Assembly: GCF_003074135.1 (NCBI RefSeq)
Contig: NZ_PPDK01000003.1
Span: 1-64,000 of the forward strand
Direction: 5' to 3'
Length of the DNA stretch: 64,000 nt
DNA from: Euzebya tangerina
GTDB lineage: Bacteria; Actinomycetota; Nitriliruptoria; Euzebyales; Euzebyaceae
The notes beneath the pieces were generated by a model. It saw only the letters and a program-made list of their open reading frames with translations, had not been told where the DNA came from and searched no databases. A program made the translations under genes and the position numbers. Shown piece after piece: positions 48,205 to 56,084 of the stretch (positions are counted from its first letter, which is position 1; each line of letters starts with the position of its first letter).

Positions 48205-48680
48205 GTGGCCTCCTTCATCTGCTCGGCCGAGCCCTCGGTGGTCCGCCCGGTGAGGGCGAGGAACACGTCGTCCAGCGAGGCTCGCCGCAGCGACATCTCC
48301 GCCAGTCGCACACCGGCCTCATCCAGAGCTCGGACGGTTGCTGGGAGCGGGTCGGCATCGGCGTCCACCGGGAAGGAGACGGCCCCCTTTGGCGCGTCCA
48401 GGGTGACCTCCCCGACGGCGTACGGTCGCACGAGGTCAACGGCAATCGGACCTTGGTTCGGATCGGACACCGTCAACTCGATCCGCTCACCGCCGACACG
48501 GCTCTTCAACGAGTCGGCGGTCCCGCGTGCCAACTCCCGACCGTGGTCGATGACGAGGATCTCATCCGCCAGCGCGTCGGCCTCCTCCAGGTACTGCGTG
48601 GTGAGCAGCAGCGTCGTGCCATCCGAAACGATCTCGCGCATCACCGACCAGAGCGACCGGCGGGAGGCCGGATCCAGGCC
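48201..48680 (-). pseudogene. C-terminal fragment of a DrrA-like ABC ATPase gene
   Basis: Only the last 159 codons of a roughly 320-residue ATPase remain. They begin at GLDPASRRSLWSVMREIV (D-loop), include LLLTTQYLEEADALADEIL (switch region with the DrrA-type Q), and end with the DUF4162-like C-terminal domain (AEMSLRRASLDDVFLALTG). Walker A, Q-loop, signature and Walker B are absent. Upstream, the frame is open to 48863 but has no family similarity. The similarity breaks at about 48680, exactly where a MarR-like fragment begins on the opposite strand, so this end is a recombination joint. Confidence 0.85.
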
Positions 48681-48683
48681 GCG

Positions 48684-48892
48684 GAGGCCGACGACCTGAC
48701 GGCGCAGCAGTTCGGCGCGCTCCTGAAGCTGCCCCTGGACAACTCTCGTGGGTCGGCGATGGGCTGGCTCGCCGAGTCTTGTCGGTCCACCCCCTCCTGA
48801 CCACGGTGATCGATGTGCTCGAGCACCGCGGGTTGGTATCCCGGCGTCGGGTACCGCTGACACGGCCGTCCAGGACGGTCAGGGTCGGCGGC
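48684..48892 (+). pseudogene. MarR-like winged-helix fragment with a one-base frameshift
   Basis: Plus-strand sequence reads EADDLTAQQFGALLKLP, DNSRGSAMGWLAES, then, after a shift of one frame near 48777, LSVHPLLTTVIDVLEHRG, LVSRRRVPL and TRPSRTVRV. Joined, this matches the MarR winged-helix pattern (QQF-x2-LL, then LA-x-x-L, T-x-V-I-D-x-LE-x-RGLV-x-R and a basic wing). The 5' part of the gene is missing and its end overlaps the PIN gene. It starts at the same base where the DrrA-like fragment stops. The call rests on pattern recognition without an alignment. Confidence 0.5.
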
Positions 48893-49274
48893 GCACGCCC
48901 GGCACCCGACCAAAGCCCTGATCGAAGCTCAGGATCTCACCGATGTCATGATGGCGCATCACGGCGATGTGCACCGCATCACGGGCTGATAGACCCGCGT
49001 TCGCACGAAGCACCGACGTCGCGGCGCGGACCGTGTCGCGGTCGATCGGGTGAACCCGATTGACCAGGCCGTCCAGGACGGCGGTGCACGGTCCGATGGC
49101 ATCGTCCCGTCGGATCGCCCGGTAGCGATGCAGGATCTCTTGGTACACCTCGGCATCGGTGACCAACTCGTGGCCTTCCGCGGCCGCTTGTCGGACTGCG
49201 TCTGCCGCTGCGGACTTGCGCGCCTCGTCCGCGCCGACGAGGTACATCGGGATGTTGCTGTCGACCAGGATCAC
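48879..49274 (-). CDS. PIN-domain ribonuclease toxin (VapC-like)
   Basis: A 131-residue PIN-domain protein. The acidic metal-binding residues are in MILVDSNIPMYLV (Asp), TDAEVYQEILHRY (Glu), LSARDAVHIAVM (Asp) and SFDQGFGRVPGV (Asp). Such toxins cut specific RNAs when free of antitoxin. The start overlaps the antitoxin gene by four bases. The 3' end overlaps the MarR-like fragment and adjoins the broken exporter, so the pair sits at the edge of the eroded region. Confidence 0.85.
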   Translation of the reverse strand: MILVDSNIPMYLVGADEARKSAAADAVRQAAAEGHELVTDAEVYQEILHRYRAIRRDDAIGPCTAVLDGLVNRVHPIDRDTVRAATSVLRANAGLSARDAVHIAVMRHHDIGEILSFDQGFGRVPGVRRRP

Positions 49275-49522
49275 CGTTCGAGGTAGCCGGCTTCGATCTC
49301 GGCGTTGATCTGCCCGATGTCGGGGGCCGGGAACGCATGGCCGGCCGCCGTCGCGAGCACTCGCTCGAGCTCATGACGGTCCGGTCCGGCAGGCCCTGCG
49401 TCCCTCGCTTCACGCAACGCCTGGCGGACCCACTCCGACAGAGTCATCCGAGCGCTGCGGGCAACGGCCTTCATCTCTGCCAGCTCCTGCTCCGACACCA
49501 CGACCTGGAGGCGCGTACTCAT
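49271..49522 (-). CDS. ribbon-helix-helix antitoxin (VapB-like)
   Basis: An 83-residue protein. MSTRLQVVVSEQELAEMKAV and ARSARMTLSEWVRQALREAR form a ribbon-helix-helix DNA-binding module at the N-terminus. The C-terminal half (AFPAPDIGQINAEIEAGYLE) probably neutralises the adjacent PIN toxin. It overlaps the toxin gene by four bases (ATGA). A -10 box lies six bases upstream inside a palindrome, fitting a leaderless, self-repressed promoter. Confidence 0.85.
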   Translation of the reverse strand: MSTRLQVVVSEQELAEMKAVARSARMTLSEWVRQALREARDAGPAGPDRHELERVLATAAGHAFPAPDIGQINAEIEAGYLER

Positions 49523-49528
49523 AGCATC

Positions 49529-49541
49529 AGCATATCATGCT
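49529..49541 (-). promoter_or_regulatory. palindromic operator overlapping the antitoxin -10 box
   Basis: AGCAT-ATC-ATGCT is a 13-bp inverted repeat. On the minus strand its end gives TATGCT, a -10 box six bases before the antitoxin ATG at 49522. A ribbon-helix-helix antitoxin bound here would block its own promoter, the usual autoregulation of VapBC pairs. Confidence 0.45.
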
Positions 49542-49580
49542 GCAGGACGCGGTTGCTCTCCAACGACTCGACATGGGTCA

Positions 49581-50348
49581 TCAAGCTCCAGCGTTGGCCG
49601 AACGGGTCGCCGAGTCGATCAGGATCTGCGCCAGACCATCGGGGTCGCTCAGCATCGGCCAGTGGCCGCCGTTCATCGTCCGGACGTCCCAGCCATCGGG
49701 GAGGCCGTCGACGACCTCCGGTGGGAGATCATCACTCGGATCTGACCCGGGGGCACTCGAGGCGACGAACGTGACGTCTTGGGCCGTGATGGGGGCGGAC
49801 ATCGCGGCCGGGTCCAGGACGGTCCGACCAGGATGAGGCACGAACCGCTGCGACAGCCACCGTCGCTGCTGGCTGGAGAGTGCAGCCTCGTGCTCGAGCG
49901 CCCCGGGTGGAGGGGGTGCCCAGAGCAGGTCGCCTGCCAGGATGTCCTGTCGCTCCTGTTCACGGGCTTGCTCATCGGGGCCCCAGTCATCGATCAGCGA
50001 GCGACCGTCGCGGGGTAGGAAGGACGAGACGTGCACGGAACGACGCACCAACTCGCCCAGCTGGTCGGCGACCTGGCCAACCACCAGTCCGGAGTAGGAG
50101 TGCCCGACCAAGACGACACTTCGCCCGTCGGCAACAACGACGTCCATGAGTTGTCGCACGTGGTCGAGGAGTGTCACGGAGGATCGCTCGTCGTCATGGA
50201 GGTCGTGGGCCAGTCCCTGGAGCGTGACGGAGGTCACGCCAACCCGCGCGACCCTGAGCCGGGCGACGGTTTCGTCCCAGATCCAGGAACCCATCCACGC
50301 ACCAGGTACGAGCACGAGCTGCGGCCCGATCGAATCAGCCTTGCTCAC
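49581..50348 (-). CDS. alpha/beta-fold hydrolase
   Basis: A 255-residue soluble hydrolase of the EstC/methylesterase-like type. The oxyanion segment is VLVPGAWMGSWIWDETVARL, the nucleophile serine is in VVLVGHSYSGLVVGQV (GHSYSG), and MNGGHWPMLSDPDGLAQIL carries the catalytic histidine; SSDP-like DPSDDLPPE is near the acid position. The GTG at 50348 was picked for its GGAGG site five bases upstream. It is divergent from an HxlR regulator gene. It might act on an aromatic or formyl ester, given the neighbouring tryptophan-degradation genes, but that is inference. Confidence 0.85.
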   Translation of the reverse strand: MSKADSIGPQLVLVPGAWMGSWIWDETVARLRVARVGVTSVTLQGLAHDLHDDERSSVTLLDHVRQLMDVVVADGRSVVLVGHSYSGLVVGQVADQLGELVRRSVHVSSFLPRDGRSLIDDWGPDEQAREQERQDILAGDLLWAPPPPGALEHEAALSSQQRRWLSQRFVPHPGRTVLDPAAMSAPITAQDVTFVASSAPGSDPSDDLPPEVVDGLPDGWDVRTMNGGHWPMLSDPDGLAQILIDSATRSANAGA

Positions 50349-50360
50349 AACGACCTCCAA

Positions 50361-50383
50361 ACCGATTGTTAAATGGGATCGGT
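50361..50383. promoter_or_regulatory. inverted repeat between HxlR regulator and hydrolase
   Basis: ACCGAT (50361-50366) and ATCGGT (50378-50383) are complementary with an 11-base AT-rich centre. The site lies between the divergent hydrolase start and the HxlR gene -10 box. It is a reasonable HxlR operator candidate because the protein beside it is a dimeric winged-helix regulator. Confidence 0.4.
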
Positions 50384-50396
50384 CTGCACCGTACCG

Positions 50397-50402
50397 TACA
50401 CT
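50397..50402 (+). promoter_or_regulatory. -10 box for leaderless HxlR gene
   Basis: TACACT lies six bases before ATG 50409 with no ribosome site. The ATG is the first start that yields the family N-terminus. Confidence 0.4.
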
Positions 50403-50408
50403 GATTGC

Positions 50409-50864
50409 ATGTCGCAATCAGTTTCTCTGCAGCTTGCTAACGAGCCTCGATCGGGCTGTCCGATCAACCTGTTCTCCGAGTTGATCGGGGACCGCTGGAG
50501 TCTGGTTGTGATCCGTGACGTCATGTTCGCGGACCGGAGTGGGTTCCGGGAGTTGCTTGCCGGCTGCGAAGAGGGCATCGCCTCGAACGTCTTGTCGGCG
50601 CGGCTCGACAAACTGACCGCGTCTGGCCTGTTGAGCAAGCACGATGATACCCGCCACAAGCAGAGGGTCCACTATCGGCTGACCGAGGCGTCGATCCAGT
50701 TGGTCCCGCCGCTGGTGGCGGTCGGCGTCTGGGCATCGACGTGGCTCCCGGCGGACCCCGCCTTGGCCGAACCGGCCCAGACGCTTGAGGCTGGGGGTCA
50801 AAGCGCGATGGCAGCCTTCATGGACGATCTGAGACGGCGTCATCTGCTCGCAGCGGGATCCTGA
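50409..50864 (+). CDS. HxlR-family transcriptional regulator
   Basis: A 151-residue MarR-like winged-helix regulator. CPINLFSELIGDRWSLVVIR is the HxlR signature, with the cysteine found near residue 20 in many members. DRSGFRELLAGCEEGIASN and VLSARLDKLTASGLLSKH form the recognition helices and RVHYRLTEAS the wing. It is divergent from the alpha/beta-hydrolase gene and precedes the kynureninase gene by 29 bases, so it could control both. HxlR proteins often respond to aldehydes, quinones or redox stress. Confidence 0.92.
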   Translation: MSQSVSLQLANEPRSGCPINLFSELIGDRWSLVVIRDVMFADRSGFRELLAGCEEGIASNVLSARLDKLTASGLLSKHDDTRHKQRVHYRLTEASIQLVPPLVAVGVWASTWLPADPALAEPAQTLEAGGQSAMAAFMDDLRRRHLLAAGS

Positions 50865-50880
50865 GGGCATTGACCTCGGC

Positions 50881-50886
50881 TACGAT
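50881..50886 (+). promoter_or_regulatory. -10 box for leaderless kynureninase gene
   Basis: TACGAT lies seven bases before ATG 50894, with no ribosome site. This supports a leaderless mRNA for the kynureninase operon separate from the HxlR transcript. Confidence 0.5.
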
Positions 50887-50893
50887 CCGCTCG

Positions 50894-52096
50894 ATGGAGG
50901 CGTTGGCCCGGGACCGGTTCGAGTTGGCCGACGATCTGATCTATCTGGACGGGAACTCGCTGGGCCCGCTTCCCCGTGGGGTTTCGCAGCGCATGGCCGA
51001 GGTGATCCAGACCGAGTGGGGAGCCTCGCTCATCCGCGGCTGGAACGACCACAGCTGGATCGGCATGCCGGGCCGTGTTGGTGACCGGATCGCCCGACTG
51101 ATCGGCGCCGGGTTAGGCACAGTGATGGTGACCGACTCAACCTCACTCAACGTCGCCAAGGTCCTCTCCGCAGCGGTCGATCTCCGGCCGCAGCGGCGGG
51201 TGGTGCTCAGCGACTCGGGCAACTTCCCCACCGACCTGTACATGGCCCAGGGGCTGCTGGGGGCACGCAAGACCGGCCACGAGCTGCGGATCGTGGCACC
51301 GGAGGAGGTGGAGGCGGCGATCACCGATGCCGGAGACGACCTGGCCGTGGTCATGCTCACCCACGTCGACTACCGCACGGGACGGATGCACGACATGCCC
51401 TCGGTGACGGCGGCCACCCACGCTGCCGGTGCGCTGAGCCTCTGGGATCTGGCGCACTCGGCTGGTGCCGTCCCGGTCGACCTGACCGGCGACGACGTCG
51501 ACTTCGCCGTCGGCTGCACCTACAAGTACCTGAACGGTGGTCCCGGCTCGCCCGGCTTCGCCTACGCCGCTCCGCAGCACGCCGCGACGATGACCCCGTT
51601 GCTGAGCGGCTGGATGGGCCACGCGAGCCCCTTCGCCTTCGACCTGGACTACCAGCCCGCGGAGGGGGTGGAGCGCCTGCGCGTGGGGACTCCTCCGGTG
51701 CTGGCGCTCAGCGCGCTCGATGCCGCCCTCGACGTCTGGGACGGCATCGAGATGGCGGCGGTCCGTGAGGCGTCCGTCGGGCTGACGACGGCCTTCATCG
51801 AGGGCGTCGAGGACCGGTGCGGCGACCATGATCTGCAGCTGGTCACCCCGCGAGATCCGGCCCGACGGGGCAGCCAGGTGTCCTTCGCCCACCCGGCCGC
51901 CTACGCCGTCGTCCAGGCACTGATCGCAGACGATGTCATCGGTGACTTCCGGGCCCCCGACGTCATGCGGTTCGGGTTCACGCCGCTGTACCTGGGTCTG
52001 GCCGAGGTCGAGGAGGCGGTCGAGCGGCTTCGCACCGTGCTGGACGAGCGACGCTGGGACCGGGCCGCGTTCAAGGTGCGGGCGGCAGTGACGTGA
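50894..52096 (+). CDS. kynU: kynureninase
   Basis: A 400-residue PLP enzyme that cleaves kynurenine to anthranilate and alanine. YLDGNSLGPLPRGVSQRMAE is the N-terminal signature, and GWNDHSWIGMPGRVGDRIA follows. The PLP-binding lysine is in CTYKYLNGGPGSPGF, with WDLAHSAGAVPVDL providing the aspartate contact to the pyridine ring. RDPARRGSQVSFAH is near the C-terminus. ATG 50894 follows a leaderless -10 and gives MEALARDRFEL. The stop overlaps the start of the tryptophan 2,3-dioxygenase gene (GTGA). Confidence 0.95.
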   Translation: MEALARDRFELADDLIYLDGNSLGPLPRGVSQRMAEVIQTEWGASLIRGWNDHSWIGMPGRVGDRIARLIGAGLGTVMVTDSTSLNVAKVLSAAVDLRPQRRVVLSDSGNFPTDLYMAQGLLGARKTGHELRIVAPEEVEAAITDAGDDLAVVMLTHVDYRTGRMHDMPSVTAATHAAGALSLWDLAHSAGAVPVDLTGDDVDFAVGCTYKYLNGGPGSPGFAYAAPQHAATMTPLLSGWMGHASPFAFDLDYQPAEGVERLRVGTPPVLALSALDAALDVWDGIEMAAVREASVGLTTAFIEGVEDRCGDHDLQLVTPRDPARRGSQVSFAHPAAYAVVQALIADDVIGDFRAPDVMRFGFTPLYLGLAEVEEAVERLRTVLDERRWDRAAFKVRAAVT

Positions 52097-52959
52097 GCGA
52101 CGTCGAGGACGCAGACGATCGGTCTACCGACCCAGCCGCCCACGATGCCGCCGACGCCCACACGGACTTCGCCAGCGCCATGTCCTACGGCGACTACCTG
52201 GGGCTGCCGCCGGTCCTCTCGGCTGCCCACCCGCTGACCGACGCCCATGACGAGTTGCTGTTCATCATCCAGCACCAGACCTCGGAGCTGTGGATGAAGC
52301 TGGCCATCCACGAACTGGACGCGGCCATCGTGGAGATCGCGGCGGGTCGCCTCCGCCCCTCCTTCAAGATGCTCACCCGCGTGGCGCGGATCTTCGAACA
52401 GCTCAAGAACGCCTGGGACGTCCTGCGGACGATGACCCCGTCGGAGTACGCACGGTTCCGGGATGAGCTGGGTGTCTCCTCGGGCTTCCAGAGCTACCAG
52501 TACCGAGCGATCGAGTTCCTCTGCGGCAACAAGGACCGCGAGATGCTGCGGGCCCATCAGCACGACCCTGCAGTCCTCGCCGAGCTCGAGCGACGCCTGC
52601 ACGCAGACAGCCTCTACGACGTCACCCTCCAGGTGCTGTCCGACGCCGGCTTCGACCTCCCCGAGGAAGTTCTGTCGGCCGACCGGACGGTGGCACGGTC
52701 CAGCGACCCGGCGGTGCTGGCGGCCTGGCAGGCCGTGTACGCCGACCCCCAGGCCCACTGGTCGGTGTACGAGCTGGGTGAGAAGCTGGTCGACCTGGAG
52801 GACTACTTCCGCCGCTGGCGCTTCAACCACGTCACAACGGTCGAGCGCATCATCGGGTCCAAGACGGGGACCGGTGGCACCTCGGGTGTGCAGTACCTAA
52901 AGCGTCGCTTGGACGTGGTGCTGTTCGACGAGCTGTGGGAGGTGCGCGCGGCGCTGTGA
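52093..52959 (+). CDS. kynA: tryptophan 2,3-dioxygenase
   Basis: A 288-residue haem enzyme that opens the tryptophan indole ring to N-formylkynurenine, the first step of the kynurenine route. MSYGDYLGLPPVLSAAHPLT and FIIQHQTSELWMKLAIHELD carry substrate contacts, including the active-site histidine. SGFQSYQYRAIEFLCGNKD and DLEDYFRRWRFNHVTTVERI include the haem-ligand histidine. GTGGTSGVQYLKRRLD ends the active site. The start GTG overlaps the kynureninase stop, so both are co-translated. The first 20 residues are acidic and not conserved. Confidence 0.95.
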   Translation: MSDVEDADDRSTDPAAHDAADAHTDFASAMSYGDYLGLPPVLSAAHPLTDAHDELLFIIQHQTSELWMKLAIHELDAAIVEIAAGRLRPSFKMLTRVARIFEQLKNAWDVLRTMTPSEYARFRDELGVSSGFQSYQYRAIEFLCGNKDREMLRAHQHDPAVLAELERRLHADSLYDVTLQVLSDAGFDLPEEVLSADRTVARSSDPAVLAAWQAVYADPQAHWSVYELGEKLVDLEDYFRRWRFNHVTTVERIIGSKTGTGGTSGVQYLKRRLDVVLFDELWEVRAAL

Positions 52960-52966
52960 CGGCGCC

Positions 52967-53086
52967 TCAGAACGGCAACGTCACGAAGTCGACCACAGCA
53001 TCGATGAGCCGTCGCCACCATCGGCGCCCGTGCCCACGCTGCCTGCCAGGTGTGCGCCGCTTGACCGGCCCCTGCCGACGAATCAT
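52967..53086 (-). CDS. 39-codon small protein coupled to the decarboxylase gene
   Basis: The ATG at 53086 overlaps the decarboxylase stop codon as TGATG, a classical translational coupling. The peptide is MIRRQGPVKRRTPGRQRG followed by HGRRWWRRLIDAVVDFVTLP and F: a strongly basic N-terminal half and an amphipathic or hydrophobic C-terminal half. It would fit a small membrane-associated or regulatory peptide. No family is recognised. A chance frame cannot be excluded because it is so short. Confidence 0.4.
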   Translation of the reverse strand: MIRRQGPVKRRTPGRQRGHGRRWWRRLIDAVVDFVTLPF

Positions 53087-54510
53087 CACGGTCCAAGGCT
53101 AGCCCGGCCAGCCGTGCTACCGGAGCTTGCATCGATGACCGCCCAGAGGGACTCGACGTGCTCGCGCCGCGTCGTCGTCGAGCCGATCGAGACCCGGATG
53201 AACCGACGACCGTCGATCACCGAGGTCGCCAGGTAGTTGACCCTGGTCGCGACCACCGCGTCGGCGAGGGCCTGGGTGGCCTCGTCCCCTCCGCGATGCG
53301 CGAAGCTGACCAGGGCGAACGGGGTCGGGGCGACCAGCTCGAGGTCGGGGTGATCCGCCACCCGGTTCGCCAGCCAGACGGCCCACTCGCAGTGGTCGCG
53401 GATCTGCCGCCTCAGCCCCTCGACACCGATGCTTCGAAGGACCCACCAGAGCTTGAGCGCCCGGAACCGACGGCCCAGCGGGACGTGCCAGTCGCGGTAG
53501 TCGATCGCCGCACCGCCCTCACCGGAGGCGGCCTGCTCCACCAGGTAGGGCGGCAGGATCGACATCGTCTCGATCAACGGCCGCCGGTCAGCCACCCACA
53601 AGACCGAGCAGTCGAAGTTGGTCTGCAACCACTTGTGCGGATTGACGGTGTAGGAGTCAACCAGCTCGAGCCCGTCCTGGTGATGACGGAACTCGGGACA
53701 GATCATCGCACTGCCGGCGTAGGCGGCGTCGACGTGGACCCACATGTCGTGGCTCCTGGCCACCGTCGCGATGTCGCGGACCGGATCAACCGCGGTGGTG
53801 CCGGTGGTGCCGACGCTGGGGCAGACCACGACCGGGGTGAGCCCGGCGGCCAGGTCCTTCTCGACCGCGGCCTCGAACGCCTCCGCGGACATCGCGTGGG
53901 TGCCCGGGGTGGTGTCGACGAGCCGAACCGTCGGGAGCGCCGCCACCCGTGCGCCCTTCTCGACCGAGGAGTGCGCCTGGGTCGAGGTGTAGACCACCAT
54001 CTCCGCGATCGGAGTGCCGCGCCGTGCGGCCTGCTCACGGGCGACGACGAGGGCCGTGTGGGTGGAGTCCGATGCGCTCATCTGCAGCGCGCCGCCGCCC
54101 GTGCTGGTCGTCTTCCAGGTCTGCGGCAACCCGAGCAGGTCGACCAGCCAGTCCAGGACGTGTGCCTCGACTTCGGTGGTTGCGGGTGAGGTGGACCACA
54201 TCATCCCCTGCTGTCCCAGCCCCGCGGCGGCCAGCTCACCGAGGATCGCCGGGAACGAGGCCTGCGCCGGGAAGTAGGCGAACCACCCGGGATGCTGCCA
54301 GTGCGTGAGTCCGGGCATGACGACACGGTCGAGGTCGGCGACGACGGCGTCGAACGGCTCGGGCTGCTCCGGCGCCCGGTCGGGCAGGAGCGCGCGGATC
54401 TCTCCCGGGGTGATGTCAGGCGTGATCGGCCGCTGGCCGACGCTGTCCCAGTAGTCGGCGATCCAGTCGATCAGATCCTTGCCGTGGCTCCGGAACTCCT
54501 CAGGCGTCAT
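53086..54510 (-). CDS. PLP-dependent aromatic-L-amino-acid decarboxylase family
   Basis: A 474-residue group II decarboxylase. MTPEEFRSHGKDLIDWIADY and HWQHPGWFAYFPAQASFPAI are the N-terminal family motifs. VYTSTQAHSSVEKGARVAAL contains the histidine that stacks on PLP, VHVDAAYAGSAMICPEFRHH holds the aspartate that pairs with the pyridine nitrogen, and TVNPHKWLQTNFDCSVLWV contains the Schiff-base lysine. Substrates of this family are tryptophan, DOPA, phenylalanine or tyrosine. It lies divergent from the LtrA gene and next to the tryptophan-degradation pair, so tryptophan decarboxylation is attractive but unproven. Confidence 0.92.
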   Translation of the reverse strand: MTPEEFRSHGKDLIDWIADYWDSVGQRPITPDITPGEIRALLPDRAPEQPEPFDAVVADLDRVVMPGLTHWQHPGWFAYFPAQASFPAILGELAAAGLGQQGMMWSTSPATTEVEAHVLDWLVDLLGLPQTWKTTSTGGGALQMSASDSTHTALVVAREQAARRGTPIAEMVVYTSTQAHSSVEKGARVAALPTVRLVDTTPGTHAMSAEAFEAAVEKDLAAGLTPVVVCPSVGTTGTTAVDPVRDIATVARSHDMWVHVDAAYAGSAMICPEFRHHQDGLELVDSYTVNPHKWLQTNFDCSVLWVADRRPLIETMSILPPYLVEQAASGEGGAAIDYRDWHVPLGRRFRALKLWWVLRSIGVEGLRRQIRDHCEWAVWLANRVADHPDLELVAPTPFALVSFAHRGGDEATQALADAVVATRVNYLATSVIDGRRFIRVSIGSTTTRREHVESLWAVIDASSGSTAGRASLGP

Positions 54511-54581
54511 GGCGGCAATGTAGATGCTCGCCGTGCCCGGACGGATTCGGAGGGGTTGCGCCAGATGTAAGAATCAAGACC

Positions 54582-56084
54582 ATGGCCCTGACGAAGCGGC
54601 AACCGCTCATCCTCCGCCACCGCGTCGACCATGCCGGCGAGGCGTCGTGGTTGGAGCTGTACTTCGACCTCATCTACGTCGCGGCGCTGATCCAGCTCGG
54701 CAACGGATTGTCCGACGACGTCAGTTGGGGCGGCTTGCTGGCGTTTGTCGGCATGTTCGTGCTGCTGTGGTGGACGTGGGTCGGGACGACATCCTTCATG
54801 AACCGGTTTGCGGTGGACGACGGGGTCCATCGCGCGCTGGTCTTCGCGCAGATGTTCACGGTCGGCAACTTGGCGCTGGTCGCCGTCGCACCTTTGGAGA
54901 ACCGGTCGTCGTGGCTCGTCATCGCCTACGTCGTCGCCCGTCTGCCACTCCTTGCGATGTACGCCCGGGTCGCTCGGCAGATCCCCTCCTCGGCCGGCCT
55001 CTCACGCCTCTACATCCGGGTGTTCAGTTCCAGTCTGGTGATCTGGCTGCTGTCCCTCACCGTCCCGGAGCCGTGGCGGTACGTCGTCTGGGGCGCAGCA
55101 CTGGCTGTTGAGTTGACGGCTCCGGCCGTGGCGCTGAAGAAGACGGATCCGCCACCCACCCACCCGGAGCACTTCCGCGAACGATACGCACTGTTCACCA
55201 TCATCGTGCTCGGCGAGAGCTTCGTGAAGGTCCTCACCGAGCTGTCCGAGACGGGTGTCAGCGTGACCAGTCAGGTGCTGGGTGCGATGGGAATGGTCCT
55301 CAGCGTCGCGCTGTGGTGGACCTACTTCGACGACATCGCGGACTCCTCGATCCGCCCGACGTATCGATTCGGCGCCCTCACCTGGGCCTACGCCCACCTG
55401 CCCTTGACCATGGCACTGACTGCCTTGGGGGTCGGCGTGAAGAAGGTCGTCGTGGTGGACTCGCTCGGCAGCGACATCTCCGCGAATTACGTCTGGTTGC
55501 TGGTCGGATCCATCGCCGGCGTCCTGATCGCAGCGGCCGTGCTGGACTGGGTGACGATCAGTCCCCACATCGCCGTCGGCAGCCGCCAGCGGGCGCTGAC
55601 CCGACTCGCTGGAGCGGCGCTCGTGATCGCGGTCCCGTTGGTGCTCGGCACCGGGCCGGCCGCGCTGGTGATCGGTGTGATAACGGCGATCGTGCTGGTC
55701 CAGATCGCCGCGGAGGTGATCGTGGCCGAGAAGGTCGACAAGGCCATCAGACGCACCATGGACGCGGAACTCGCAACGGCAGGCGACGCCTGTGAGGACC
55801 TGTTGCTGGCTGAGGACCCGCTCGCCGGCGAGCCGGTGTGCACGATCTGCGAGGAGAAGGGCGATGCCTGGGTCGAGCTTCGCCAGTGCCTGGTCTGCGG
55901 CGTCACCGGGTGCTGTGACAGCTCACCCGGCCAACATGCTCGAGCGCACGCGGAGCACCTGGATCATCCGATCATCAAGAGCGCGGAGCGCGATGATGAC
56001 TGGGCCTACTGTTTCGACCACGACGCCGTGTTCGAGGATTGGTCGCGGCGCACCACCACACCCGCCGAACAGGAGACATCATGA
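54582..56084 (+). CDS. LtrA-like membrane protein fused to a UBP-type zinc finger
   Basis: A 500-residue protein. Residues 20-395 are an LtrA (low temperature requirement A) domain with about 11 helices: ASWLELYFDLIYVAALIQLG at the start and ERYALFTIIVLGESFVKVL in the middle are hallmarks. Residues 425-490 are a zinc finger of the UBP type: VCTICEEKGDAWVELRQ, CLVCGVTGCCDSSPGQHARA and HAEHLDHPIIKSAERDD. Cysteines and histidines for at least two zinc sites are present. In eukaryotes this finger binds ubiquitin C-termini; bacterial ones are mostly unexplained. The fusion is unusual. TAAGAA eight bases before ATG 54582 suggests a leaderless start. Confidence 0.88.
   Translation: MALTKRQPLILRHRVDHAGEASWLELYFDLIYVAALIQLGNGLSDDVSWGGLLAFVGMFVLLWWTWVGTTSFMNRFAVDDGVHRALVFAQMFTVGNLALVAVAPLENRSSWLVIAYVVARLPLLAMYARVARQIPSSAGLSRLYIRVFSSSLVIWLLSLTVPEPWRYVVWGAALAVELTAPAVALKKTDPPPTHPEHFRERYALFTIIVLGESFVKVLTELSETGVSVTSQVLGAMGMVLSVALWWTYFDDIADSSIRPTYRFGALTWAYAHLPLTMALTALGVGVKKVVVVDSLGSDISANYVWLLVGSIAGVLIAAAVLDWVTISPHIAVGSRQRALTRLAGAALVIAVPLVLGTGPAALVIGVITAIVLVQIAAEVIVAEKVDKAIRRTMDAELATAGDACEDLLLAEDPLAGEPVCTICEEKGDAWVELRQCLVCGVTGCCDSSPGQHARAHAEHLDHPIIKSAERDDDWAYCFDHDAVFEDWSRRTTTPAEQETS

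Noticed and set aside
48201-48863. Full-length ABC ATPase gene
   Set aside because: Family similarity stops at 48680 and all N-terminal ATPase motifs are missing.
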